A stretch of 64,000 nucleotides of DNA, taken from contig CANQTG010000001.1 in assembly GCA_947626715.1 (NCBI GenBank), positions 1-64,000 of the forward strand, given 5' to 3'. Numbering within the stretch: position 1 is the stretch's first letter; every line of letters starts with the position of its first letter. Shown piece after piece: positions 7,824 through 16,860 of the stretch. The translations under genes were made by a program, and so were the position numbers. The DNA comes from an uncultured Lachnospiraceae bacterium (GTDB lineage Bacteria > Bacillota > Clostridia > Lachnospirales > Lachnospiraceae). Below the pieces are notes generated by a model. It saw only the letters and a program-made list of their open reading frames with translations. It searched no databases and had not been told where the DNA came from.

Positions 7824-10070
7824 ATGGCAGACAAATTCATAAAAAAACTGATTCCTTATCTCATGTTTGCGCTCGCAGGCGTCTTTTTCCTGCGCATGGG
7901 CGACGAAAGCCGCACGCCGGTCACCATAGACGCCTGCGATATGATAAAATCCGCGGGCTATGAGGACGATACCGCCATCGGCCTGACGCCGGACAGCCAG
8001 TTTTCCGGCGTCATGCTGACCGGCGCTTCCTATCTGCTGGACGCCGGGGACTACCGTATCGGTATCGCCTACCGCACCGACGGCGGCGGAGATGAGCTCG
8101 TCCTTTATGACAACGGCAGGGAGCTTGCCGTCCATGAGCTTGACCCGGATGCCACCTATCAGGAATACCCGTTTACACTGGAGCATTCCTGTCCCGATTT
8201 TTCCTATGAGATCCGCTATGGCGGCGAAAATTCCATTCTTATCCAGAGCGTCACGCTCTCCGCAAAGAAGCGCTTTTACCGCGATACCGACTTTTTGATC
8301 ATCGTCTTTCTCCTTTTGACCGCCGCGTTCGCTCTCTGGCGTTACCGTTTTGCCCGCAAGGGGCGCGGCATACGGGAGGATTATATCGTCTTAACGCTGC
8401 TTGGCATCGGCGCTTTTTCCTCCCTTCCCTACTTCAATACCGGCCTAAGCTGGGCCGTAGACCTGTGCTATCATCTGATCCGTATCGAAGGGATCAAGGA
8501 CGGGCTCATGGCGGGCCAGTTCCCCGTCGTGATCTACCCGGAGGCGCTGCATGGAAACGGCTATTTAAACTGCATGTATCCCAATCTCCTGCTCTATTTG
8601 CCCGCTTTTTTGCGCATGAAGGGCGTCTCTTTGGCAGACAGCTTTAAATTCCTAGTCATTTTGTGCAACTTCGCCACGGCGTTTCTCACCTATCACTGCG
8701 CCAGAACCATCGGCGGGAACCCAAAGGCGGCGCTGCTCGCCTCCCTGCTCTACTCCTGCTGCCCATACCGCTATACCAATATCTATGCCAGAGGCGCGGT
8801 CGGGGAATTTCTTGCCATGACCTTTTTCCCGCTCATCTTTGCCGGACTTTATCATGTCCTGCTCGGCGATCGGAAAAAATGGGGATATCTCGTGCTCGGC
8901 ATGAGCGGGCTTTTGCAGACGCATATCCTGAGCGTGACGCTGGGCGCTCTCTTCTGCACCCTCTTCTGCGTCCTCTATCTAAAGCCGCTCCTGCTCGAGG
9001 GACGCATCCTATCGCTGTGCAAGGCGGCTCTTGTCAGCCTGCTCATAAATCTCGGCTTCCTCGTCCCTTTTCTGGACTTTTATCAAAACGGGAATCTCTG
9101 GACCGACGCGCTGGAGCTGGGTACCTATCAGGAATATACTCTGAATCTGTCGGGGCTTCTTGGGAGCCAGACGACGGGGGATTATTACGTCTTAACGCTC
9201 GGCGTCCCGCTCGCTTTCTGCCTTATGATCTCCCTTGCCTATGTCCTCTTGGAGGGAAAGAAAGCCGGAGAGGACGGCTATCTGCGTTATCTGTTCTTAC
9301 TTGGCGCGTTCCTGCTCTTTATGTCGCTGAATTTCTTCCCCGGCTGGGAGATGATGACGCTTCCTTCCTTAAAGCTCCTGTTAGAAAAGGTACAGTTCCC
9401 GTGGAGGCTCTTAGGGCCTGCCAGCCTGCTCTTTGCCATGACGGGCAGTATCTGCTGTTTTCGCTCGAACATGCTTTCCCGGTACGGGCGCGTCCTTTTT
9501 ATCGCGCTCGCCGGGCTCTGTATGCTCTCCGCCACCCGGTTTAAAAGCGAGGATTTTGCCTATCCTGATAACAGGATCTATACCCGCGGGCATGAAAGCA
9601 AGCTGATCGGCATCCCGAAAGGGGCCAACACGGTCGTCTATCCCTTCGAATGGCGTCCCCGCCATACCGTCGATTCCGATCTTACGACCGAGCCTTCTCT
9701 TTCCGACAGTTCCCAGATCAGCCTTCAGTCCATTAAGCGGGAAGGGACGACCACTACCCTGCAGTACAGCTGCTTGTCCGAGGATCAGTATATCGAAGTC
9801 CCCGTGATCTATTACATGGGCTATGAGGCGGTCGATGAAAACGGCGCTCCGGTCCCTTTGGAAAGCGGCTATAATAACCGGATCCGCGTTACGCTAAGCG
9901 GCGACGCAAAGCCCCATACCGTAACGCTCTCCTACCGGATCCCGCTCTCCTACACGCTCTCTGCATGGATCTCCATTCTAAGCGCCGCCGGATATCTCCT
10001 GTTTTTAGCAGCGCCGTACCTGCGCAGGGCCACTCTTACCGCCGGAAAGGAAAACAACGATGTTAGATAA
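7824..10070 (+). CDS. Large membrane protein, '6-pyruvoyl-tetrahydropterin synthase-related' (PTPS_related) type
   Basis: 748 residues from ATG 7824; an in-frame TTG at 7797 is less likely. Layout: one N-terminal helix, an outer beta domain (about 30-150), then about twelve membrane segments and a C-terminal outer domain closed by a final helix near 715-735. The block around residues 210-260 (WAVDLCYHLIRIEGI followed by GNGYLNCMYPNLLLYLPA) is characteristic of the PF10131 family, which despite its name consists of GT-C-like membrane proteins, probably glycosyltransferases. It overlaps the next gene by 11 bases, a GT2 that could supply a lipid-linked sugar donor. Confidence 0.75.
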   Translation: MADKFIKKLIPYLMFALAGVFFLRMGDESRTPVTIDACDMIKSAGYEDDTAIGLTPDSQFSGVMLTGASYLLDAGDYRIGIAYRTDGGGDELVLYDNGRELAVHELDPDATYQEYPFTLEHSCPDFSYEIRYGGENSILIQSVTLSAKKRFYRDTDFLIIVFLLLTAAFALWRYRFARKGRGIREDYIVLTLLGIGAFSSLPYFNTGLSWAVDLCYHLIRIEGIKDGLMAGQFPVVIYPEALHGNGYLNCMYPNLLLYLPAFLRMKGVSLADSFKFLVILCNFATAFLTYHCARTIGGNPKAALLASLLYSCCPYRYTNIYARGAVGEFLAMTFFPLIFAGLYHVLLGDRKKWGYLVLGMSGLLQTHILSVTLGALFCTLFCVLYLKPLLLEGRILSLCKAALVSLLINLGFLVPFLDFYQNGNLWTDALELGTYQEYTLNLSGLLGSQTTGDYYVLTLGVPLAFCLMISLAYVLLEGKKAGEDGYLRYLFLLGAFLLFMSLNFFPGWEMMTLPSLKLLLEKVQFPWRLLGPASLLFAMTGSICCFRSNMLSRYGRVLFIALAGLCMLSATRFKSEDFAYPDNRIYTRGHESKLIGIPKGANTVVYPFEWRPRHTVDSDLTTEPSLSDSSQISLQSIKREGTTTTLQYSCLSEDQYIEVPVIYYMGYEAVDENGAPVPLESGYNNRIRVTLSGDAKPHTVTLSYRIPLSYTLSAWISILSAAGYLLFLAAPYLRRATLTAGKENNDVR

Positions 10071-11028
10071 AATCGCCGTTCTGATACCATGCTATAACGA
10101 AGCGCCCACGATCGAAAAGGTGATCCGGGACGCCAAAAACGCGCTGCCGGACGCGGTCGTCTATGTCTACGACAACAATTCCACCGACGATACCGCGAAG
10201 CTTGCAGGGCAGGCGGGCGCGGTCGTCAGATACGAATATAAGCAGGGGAAGGGCAACGTCATACGCCGCATGTTCCGGGAGATCGACGCAAAATGTTATA
10301 TCCTGATCGACGGAGACGACACCTATCCTTTGGAGCAGGCCGCAAAAATGGCGGAATATGTGCTTGAGCGTCACGCCGACATGGTGGTCGGGGATCGGCT
10401 TTCCTCCACCTATTTTTCCGAAAACAAGCGCCCGTTCCACAATTTCGGCAACAGCCTTGTGCGGGCGAGCATCAACCGGCTCTTCCATACGGATATCAAG
10501 GATATCATGACCGGCTACCGCGCGTTCAGTTATTCCTTCGTCAAGACCTTCCCCGTCCTTTCGCAGGGCTTTGAGATCGAAACGGAGATGACGATCCACG
10601 CGGTCTATAACCATATGCAGATCGAAAACGTCGTCGTAGACTATAGGGACCGGCCGCAGGGCAGCGTCTCCAAGCTCAACACCTATTCCGACGGCTTCCG
10701 TGTCATACGGATGATCCTGCGCCTGTTCAAGACCTACAAGCCGCTGGCATTTTTCTCCATGATCGCGTCGTGTCTGCTGCTGCTCTCCATCGGTTTCTTT
10801 CTTCCGGTTTTCATCCGGTTCCTAGAAACGCACCTTGTCCTGCAGATCCCTACCCTCGTGGTCTGCGGCTTTGCCGCGCTGGCGGCGATACAGGCCTTTT
10901 TCGCCGGCCTGATCCTGAGCAATATGAGCGAGAACAATCGAAGGGATTTTGAATATCAGATGCACCGGACGCAGGATACGTACAAGGCCCTGCTTAGAGA
11001 AGAGCGGGAAGCAGGGGACTCAGACTAA
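10060..11028 (+). CDS. Family 2 glycosyltransferase, polyprenyl-phosphate sugar synthase type (DPM1/GtrB-like)
   Basis: 322 residues: an N-terminal GT2 domain (about 1-225) with the start motif LIPCYNEAPTIEKVI, DNNSTDDT and the DxD-type metal site DGDDTYP near residue 85, followed by two membrane helices (about 228-250 and 262-285). This architecture makes undecaprenyl- or dolichyl-phosphate-linked hexoses on the inner membrane face, used by GT-C proteins outside, so it fits the PTPS_related neighbour. An AAAGGAAA site precedes ATG 10060 inside the previous gene. Its 3' end overlaps the convergent flippase gene by nine bases. Confidence 0.88.
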   Translation: MLDKIAVLIPCYNEAPTIEKVIRDAKNALPDAVVYVYDNNSTDDTAKLAGQAGAVVRYEYKQGKGNVIRRMFREIDAKCYILIDGDDTYPLEQAAKMAEYVLERHADMVVGDRLSSTYFSENKRPFHNFGNSLVRASINRLFHTDIKDIMTGYRAFSYSFVKTFPVLSQGFEIETEMTIHAVYNHMQIENVVVDYRDRPQGSVSKLNTYSDGFRVIRMILRLFKTYKPLAFFSMIASCLLLLSIGFFLPVFIRFLETHLVLQIPTLVVCGFAALAAIQAFFAGLILSNMSENNRRDFEYQMHRTQDTYKALLREEREAGDSD

Positions 11029-12315
11029 GGAAGAGCCCGGATCCTCCCAGCTCTGGATATGCCGCCAAAAACGGTATCCGAAAATGAGCAGCGTCGCCAT
11101 GCTGGCGGCAAACAGCGCGGCGTTGACCCCGTCTACCCCAAACCACAGGATACAGGGAGCGGAGAGCCCGGCGGCCACGAGCATACCGGCCAAAGCCCCG
11201 GCCAGCATTCCCCGCCCGTCGCGCAGGATCGTCAGGATCATTCCCAAAAACCAGATCATCGCGATAACGCCGCAGCAAAAGACCGTCGGCAGAAGCAGAT
11301 ACGCGTAAGGACGTATCCTTTCCGTAAACAGCAGCGTAAGCGCCCATTCCCCCAATAACGCGCAGCACAGCAGGGCAAACGCCGTCAGACCGGCGAGCGC
11401 CGCCGTCAGCCTCCAAAACAGTCTCAGGAACTTCTTCTTTTCCCCCTCCCGCCGATACGCGGAAAACAACGCCGTAAACGTCGTAAAGATATAAGAGGCC
11501 AGAAGCTGGATCACCGAAGCCGGAATCGCCGCCGAGCTGTAATATCCCAGCGTCTCGCTTCCGGCGATCCTTTCCAGAAAATAACGCGTGATCGGCACGA
11601 CCGCGTTCAGGCAGACGGCGTAGGCAAACAGCGGCAGGCACTCCCTTGTCAGCGAAAGCAACGCGTTTTTATCCCAGCGCAGCGCAAACGGCTGCAGACG
11701 GCGCGAACGCGGGATATCAAACAGCGCGATCACCAGATAGACCGCCGCCAGCATCGCGAACGTCGTAACGGATAAGCTCCCGCTTACCGACTCTGCCACG
11801 ATAAAGACAAGCAGCATCAGGATCCCGCGCAGCAGAAAGGACGCTCCGGCGATATCAAGCCGCCACGCCTTCTGGTCGATCCCGTGAAACACATCTGCGA
11901 TCGGCTCGCTTAACCGATAGAGCATAAACAGGCATAAAAATACCGTCACGGAAAGCGGATAGCCGTTTGCCAGCACAAACAGCCCGTACAGGGCAAAGGC
12001 CGCGATACTCGCCAGCAGCCTGTGCGTTACATAAATATCCGCGCTGTATTTCCCGCTCGTATCCGATACTTGAAAATTACGGATACAAAAATAAGAGAGA
12101 TTGGTAAAAACATTGGTCAGGGACAGCCCCAGCGCAAAATATCCCGCAGCCGAATAATCCGCCAGATGGACGATCAGGATCGTCATCAGCCACTGCGCCC
12201 CGATAAAGGCGACCGAGCCCGCGACATTCCAGAACATATTTTTTCTGACGACCGAAGCCGGGGCCTCTATCGCTCCTTCTTTCCGTTCCGTTCCCTTTTC
12301 CGTCCTACTCTCCAT
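11020..12315 (-). CDS. Wzx-like oligosaccharide flippase (MATE/PST superfamily)
   Basis: 431 residues with about twelve membrane segments after a hydrophilic, charged N-terminus of about 25 residues. The beginning of the membrane part (NMFWNVAGSVAFIGAQWLMTILIV) has the usual Wzx layout. Such proteins flip undecaprenyl-diphosphate-linked repeat units outward. It is the last gene of the leftward operon that starts at 20150 and overlaps the CotH-like gene by 11 bases. It is the only Wzx-type flippase seen; three ABC-type flippases occur further right. Confidence 0.82.
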   Translation of the reverse strand: MESRTEKGTERKEGAIEAPASVVRKNMFWNVAGSVAFIGAQWLMTILIVHLADYSAAGYFALGLSLTNVFTNLSYFCIRNFQVSDTSGKYSADIYVTHRLLASIAAFALYGLFVLANGYPLSVTVFLCLFMLYRLSEPIADVFHGIDQKAWRLDIAGASFLLRGILMLLVFIVAESVSGSLSVTTFAMLAAVYLVIALFDIPRSRRLQPFALRWDKNALLSLTRECLPLFAYAVCLNAVVPITRYFLERIAGSETLGYYSSAAIPASVIQLLASYIFTTFTALFSAYRREGEKKKFLRLFWRLTAALAGLTAFALLCCALLGEWALTLLFTERIRPYAYLLLPTVFCCGVIAMIWFLGMILTILRDGRGMLAGALAGMLVAAGLSAPCILWFGVDGVNAALFAASMATLLIFGYRFWRHIQSWEDPGSSLV

Positions 12316-14080
12316 CTTCCTCTTTCCTTACATAGACCGCCCTGAGCGTAAACGCAGTCCCGTCATACGCTTCTGTAAAATCGTAGCGTTCTCCGGTATC
12401 CCCGCGGATCCAATGAGAGAAGCGGAAGCCCTCCAGCTTGGGATCCCTCGGTTCATGGAGCGTCCTGCCTTCTACGGCGTCGATCTTCGTCACATACATC
12501 ATACCCGCGCCCGGATCGCACTCGATCTGGCCATACCCTCGCCCTTCCAGCCAGATATCGCTCAAAAACTCCTCTCTCTGGCGCAGAAATTCTTTTATGC
12601 CGTCGATCTCGGCTTGATATTCTTCCTCAAAGTCCAGTTCTTCCCCGTACTTAAAATCCTCGAACGGATCCCAGCGCATATAATCCAGATAGGCGCAGTC
12701 CCATATCTCATCCCGATACGCGTCGATCCGCCCGTTTAACATCTCCTCGATCGCCGGAAGCGCGTTCTTTTGGTATTCCGTTTTCACCAGCTCTTGAAAC
12801 GACGGGATCCAGTACAGGTCGTACCACCACGAAGCGCCCTTTTGCTCTGTCGCCGCATAGAGCCCTCTCGGCTCCTGATAATTGACGGGACGGGTCTGCT
12901 CGATCAGCGGATTCCCCAGCGTTTTGTCATAATCCCATACCGGCCCCGCATAGAACCTGCCGTTATCCCGATAGAAATACTGGCTCGCAAACATCGCGTC
13001 CAGATTCTTCCCGATCTCTTCCATCAGATATTTTCTGGCAAAGCTTTCCTCATCTACAGTCTCCGTATCCGAAAGGCCGCTTTGGATCTCATCTTCCAAA
13101 GCCTGAAAGGAGCTCTCGATATCGGCCGCCTGCGTATCCGTAAGCGCGCCCGGATACTCGATCACGACATGCTGGCCGCCTTTCGTCACAAAATAGCGCA
13201 CCGCCTCCTCCAGCCGCGTCTCGTCGTCATATTCCAGAGCCGCCAAAAAATCCGTCCCACCTTCCGGCGTTTTCTGCGTCAGTGCCTCCGCCTCCAGCCT
13301 TTCCGCCGGTTTTTCCGAGAGCAGATAGCAGCCCCGATACTCGTGATTGATATACAGATCCACAAACCCGCTCGCCGGCGAATAAGGCAGTCCTATTTCC
13401 CCCGCCATATCGTACAGGATCTTATTGCGCAGGAGCGATTGGTCCTGCCGATTGGCCAGCAGGATATATTTTCCCCTTGCGCCGCTCCCCAAAAGATCGG
13501 CGGTCTCCGCAAGCGTCATCTGATACGGCTTCTTATCCTCTAGGAAGGTGGAATTTCCCCGCGATCTTAACTTTTTAAGCTGGCCGCCGGCCCTTAACGT
13601 CCCGTCCGGCTCTATCATCTGATAAAGGCCGCGCTCGCCGTTCCCTTTCTCTTTTTCGATATACGAAAGACTGCCGGAGGCCGTCTCGATAAATAACGCG
13701 GGCAGCTTTGAGGAGGCAAGGACTACGACCGTAAACGTGCTCTCTCCCGCGCAAAGGCGGTGTTCCCCGGTCGCCAGATACACGGTTTTCTTCCCTCTCC
13801 CCAAAGCCTCCTGATCCCAGCTAAGCCGCCGCTTCCCCTTTACCTCGATATCCGCCGGATCGCCCTGCTCCCAGAAGGACGGCAGAAACAGATATTCCTT
13901 CCCGTCATAATAATTGTGCCAGAGCGTTAATCCGATCCTCTCGTCCTTTGCCCCGATCGTAACGCCGATATCCTGAAACGAGGCCGGCTGTTTGTCATTC
14001 CAATACAGGCGCAGCGCGATATAGGAAAAAAACAGGGCCAGCGATCCCAGTAAAATAAAAGTCCTCCGTTTTTTCCTCAT
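12305..14080 (-). CDS. CotH kinase-like extracytoplasmic protein
   Basis: 591 residues. A membrane helix at about 7-26 anchors the protein; the conserved CotH core follows: RSRGNST (172-178), KKPYQM (183-188), GKYILLANRQD (203-213), LRNKI (217-221), a YINHEYRGCYLLSEK block (243-257) and the metal-site motif WDYDKTLGNP (382-391). CotH of Bacillus spores is an atypical protein kinase; non-spore relatives are poorly understood. The last 40 residues (GFRFSHW, then FTLRAVYV) resemble the small beta repeats (Flg_new/InlB B type) of surface proteins. ATG 14080 overlaps the stop of the GT4 gene. Its place inside a polysaccharide operon suggests a glycan- or surface-linked role (inference). Confidence 0.82.
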   Translation of the reverse strand: MRKKRRTFILLGSLALFFSYIALRLYWNDKQPASFQDIGVTIGAKDERIGLTLWHNYYDGKEYLFLPSFWEQGDPADIEVKGKRRLSWDQEALGRGKKTVYLATGEHRLCAGESTFTVVVLASSKLPALFIETASGSLSYIEKEKGNGERGLYQMIEPDGTLRAGGQLKKLRSRGNSTFLEDKKPYQMTLAETADLLGSGARGKYILLANRQDQSLLRNKILYDMAGEIGLPYSPASGFVDLYINHEYRGCYLLSEKPAERLEAEALTQKTPEGGTDFLAALEYDDETRLEEAVRYFVTKGGQHVVIEYPGALTDTQAADIESSFQALEDEIQSGLSDTETVDEESFARKYLMEEIGKNLDAMFASQYFYRDNGRFYAGPVWDYDKTLGNPLIEQTRPVNYQEPRGLYAATEQKGASWWYDLYWIPSFQELVKTEYQKNALPAIEEMLNGRIDAYRDEIWDCAYLDYMRWDPFEDFKYGEELDFEEEYQAEIDGIKEFLRQREEFLSDIWLEGRGYGQIECDPGAGMMYVTKIDAVEGRTLHEPRDPKLEGFRFSHWIRGDTGERYDFTEAYDGTAFTLRAVYVRKEEDGE

Positions 14081-15291
14081 CGGCTTCTCCCAAACCTTCT
14101 CTCATGCCTGCCCATCTTTTGCAGAAAGGCGGCTCTGGCATAAAATTCCGTAAGCGCTCCCGCATTCTTTGCCACGTCATATCCGCTGTCGCCTACCAGC
14201 TTGGCATAAGCGCCGCGCCGCGCTTCTATTTCCGCGCCGTTTCCCGCCCCCGGGCCTTCGCCCAGCATAGCAAGCGCTTCCTGCGCCCACTCCTCCGGCG
14301 TCGCCGATAACGGCAGCGCCCTTACGAGATCCGTCAGGGCCACCTCCTCGGTAATGGTATCCGCCATCAGAACCGGCAGCCCCGCCGCCTGCGCTTCGAT
14401 CAGCGTCAGCGGGATCCCTTCGAACAGGGAAGGAAAGATCACGGCGTCCGCCGCCTGCATCAGCGCGGGAACGTCCGCGCGCATTCCCAAGAAGCGCACC
14501 TGCGACGCGATCTCCAGCTCCTTCGCCAAAGAGCGCAGCTCTTCTTCCAGCCGTCCCACTCCGCACAGCCAAAGCCGCGTATCCGGCTCTCGCTTTACGA
14601 TCTCTTTCATAACATGCAGCAAAAATCTGTGATTCTTCTGCTCCTCCAGCCGCCCGACATGGAGAAATACCCGCAGCGCATCCTGCCTCTGCCCCGCCCC
14701 GCTTTCCTCCGCCAAAAGCTCCCGGCGCACCCGCTGGCGGATCTGGCGTTCAAAGCGGAAGGCCTCCGGCTCGATCCCGTTTTTCAGAATGTAAAATCTG
14801 GGTTTTTGGCAGGCCGCTTTTCCAAACAGCCATATCCCCGCCGGTTTCGAGCAGGCAAAGAGATAATCCGCCTGATAGCGCAGCGGATACTGCAATATCG
14901 TCTTGACCAGCGCGGAAAGCCCGCTGCCGGAAGACGTATTGTGACTGTGGGCGATCGTAACCATGCCCGCCCGCTTCGCCTCCTTTAAGTAGAGGGAAGC
15001 GGTGCTGCGCATATGGCCGTGCACGATATCGTATTCCCTATGCTTTTTAAAGAAGCGCCGCCACTGCCTTCTGTAACGCAGGGCCGTAGACGCGCAAAAG
15101 GGCTCCATCGAATAGATATGCCCGCCCATTCGCAGCACTTCCTCCGTATAGTCGCAGATATCCTGCGTATGGATCACAAAGTCAAAGCTGACGCGCCCCC
15201 GGTCAATATAGCGGTACAGATTCATCACCATGGTCTCTGCGCCGCCCCGATCAAGACGTCCCAGCACATGCAACACATGCAGTTTCCCCAT
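14077..15291 (-). CDS. Family 4 glycosyltransferase (EpsF-like)
   Basis: 404-residue GT-B enzyme. The start HVLGRLDRGGAETMVMNLYR is the donor-independent N-terminal signature of the EpsF/GT4 group, and the C-terminal half carries the donor-site motif FPSLFEGIPLTLIEA (Glu-x7-Glu). It would add a sugar, with retention, to a lipid-linked intermediate in the cytoplasm. GGAGG lies seven bases before ATG 15291. The donor cannot be read from the sequence. Confidence 0.88.
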   Translation of the reverse strand: MGKLHVLHVLGRLDRGGAETMVMNLYRYIDRGRVSFDFVIHTQDICDYTEEVLRMGGHIYSMEPFCASTALRYRRQWRRFFKKHREYDIVHGHMRSTASLYLKEAKRAGMVTIAHSHNTSSGSGLSALVKTILQYPLRYQADYLFACSKPAGIWLFGKAACQKPRFYILKNGIEPEAFRFERQIRQRVRRELLAEESGAGQRQDALRVFLHVGRLEEQKNHRFLLHVMKEIVKREPDTRLWLCGVGRLEEELRSLAKELEIASQVRFLGMRADVPALMQAADAVIFPSLFEGIPLTLIEAQAAGLPVLMADTITEEVALTDLVRALPLSATPEEWAQEALAMLGEGPGAGNGAEIEARRGAYAKLVGDSGYDVAKNAGALTEFYARAAFLQKMGRHERRFGRSR

Positions 15292-15345
15292 ATCGGCCTC
15301 CGCTTCCCTTTCCTCTCCCTTATTCGGCGTTTTCCTTTGCCTTCC

Positions 15346-16779
15346 CTACTCCGCCTGGCGCACGCCATGCGCCGGGTCATAGGCGTCAAACCCCACCGCG
15401 TCCACGAACTGCCCCCATTCGTTATCATAAAGAAAGATTGTCAGCCCGTCGTCTACAAGCTGGTACATCTCTCTGTTATAGCTGATACTATATCCCGTCA
15501 GCCTGAGCGTATCAAAGCCCTGCTCCCAGAACCACTCCCCATCGGACGGGCCGATCAGGCCGCTGACACACTGTCCGTCCACCACCGCGAACGAACCGCC
15601 CTCTAGGAGCTTTTCCCCGTCTAAACCGAACGCTTTCGCCAGCTCGCGCAGGAAGTCCTCCATTCCCGTAACGTCCCCGCTTACGCAGAACGCCGCCGTA
15701 TGCCCGTCGTAGGGAAGCCTGCTCATATATTCCGGCAGGCCGCCGATCCGGCTCATCTGCTCGTTTTTCCGGTCATGCTCCCGTTCCCGCAGCGCGATAT
15801 CCCACGAATTATCCGCATCCATCCTTCGCCAATCCGTCAGCTCATAGTGCGACGTAAGATACTCTCCCATATAATCCGATGCCTTTTGGGAGCCGTAACG
15901 GTTCAAATGGCTGTTATCCCGAAAATCCTGCGCCGTATCGATCTGCAGTTCCTCCATCAGCGCGTAATAATCGATAAAGGGGAGTCCGTATTCCTCCGCC
16001 AGCGCCTCGACCGCCTTCGTCTGCCCGATATTCCAGCCCACGTTCGGCGATTTGAACAGCAAAAGCTCCGTCCCGTTCTCTTTACATAGCTGCAGCATAC
16101 GCCGAAAAATCTCCAGATTCCGCTCCGGTATGACGGCGCTTTCCTCCTCATAATAGGAGGAGAAATCTAACGGAGCGTCGGAGACCAGATCCGGCGTATA
16201 GGCCCCCTTCGCATAATTGACCGTCTTCTCTTCAAAATCCTCCCTCGTCAGCTCCTGCCAGCGGTCTTTGTACTGCGCGATCGGGATCAGATAGGAAAGC
16301 CCCTTTCCTCTGTCCCTGCGGAACATGTCGGATAAGCCTTTCAGCTTTGTCCCGGAAAAGGGCATATCCGTGATCCCGTAGTTTAGATTGTCCGCCTTCG
16401 ACGTATCGAGCTCTTCAAAAATGCTCAGCACCTCTAACGCCATGACCTTCGGCCTCTGCCTCTGAAAAGCTTCCTGCATAAACAGATAGCTCAGCTCAAA
16501 CGGCTGTCCCGAACTGCCAAAATCATAGGACGCGATCCCGTAATCCTCATAGAGCACCAGCGGATCCACCGTGCAGAACATCGTGCTCGCCCCCACGAAC
16601 AATACCTCTATAGAATCCTCTTTCTCCGCATAAAAGCCGTTTACGTTATCGGTCCCCCGATGCCCCATATCCAGTTTCAGGGTCTGCTGGATATAGAGAA
16701 ACGCCGCGGTCAGGATCGCTGTGAACAAAACGATCTTACAGAAAATCTTTCCCGCATTTCCAAGCTTGAACCATTTCAT
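15346..16779 (-). CDS. SGNH-like extracytoplasmic protein, partner of second MBOAT
   Basis: 477 residues from ATG 16779 (MKWFKLGN..., then a membrane helix at about 13-33); an ATG at 16818 would add 13 residues and neither start has a convincing ribosome site. The SGNH block I sequence VLFVGASTM is near residue 60 and the late catalytic Asp-x-x-His is in DNSHLNRYG near residue 310. The C-terminal 150 residues after the hydrolase fold form an extra region absent from the first SGNH protein (3455-4507). The gene directly follows an MBOAT gene, repeating the acyl-transfer pairing of the left operon. Acyl group and acceptor are unknown. Confidence 0.72.
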   Translation of the reverse strand: MKWFKLGNAGKIFCKIVLFTAILTAAFLYIQQTLKLDMGHRGTDNVNGFYAEKEDSIEVLFVGASTMFCTVDPLVLYEDYGIASYDFGSSGQPFELSYLFMQEAFQRQRPKVMALEVLSIFEELDTSKADNLNYGITDMPFSGTKLKGLSDMFRRDRGKGLSYLIPIAQYKDRWQELTREDFEEKTVNYAKGAYTPDLVSDAPLDFSSYYEEESAVIPERNLEIFRRMLQLCKENGTELLLFKSPNVGWNIGQTKAVEALAEEYGLPFIDYYALMEELQIDTAQDFRDNSHLNRYGSQKASDYMGEYLTSHYELTDWRRMDADNSWDIALREREHDRKNEQMSRIGGLPEYMSRLPYDGHTAAFCVSGDVTGMEDFLRELAKAFGLDGEKLLEGGSFAVVDGQCVSGLIGPSDGEWFWEQGFDTLRLTGYSISYNREMYQLVDDGLTIFLYDNEWGQFVDAVGFDAYDPAHGVRQAE

Positions 16780-16860
16780 AGCCGTACCAGATATCAGGCA
16801 GAACGCCTGCGATCTCATCCTTTCTTTTCTTACTCTGCGTTTCCGCGCCGCCGCGGCGGA

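Noticed and set aside
8663-9544. Rightward open frame of 293 codons
   Set aside because: Alternative frame inside the PTPS_related gene; low-complexity Arg/Pro/Ala composition and no start signal.
12770-13543. Rightward open frame of 257 codons
   Set aside because: Antisense to the CotH-like gene, whose motifs are clear.
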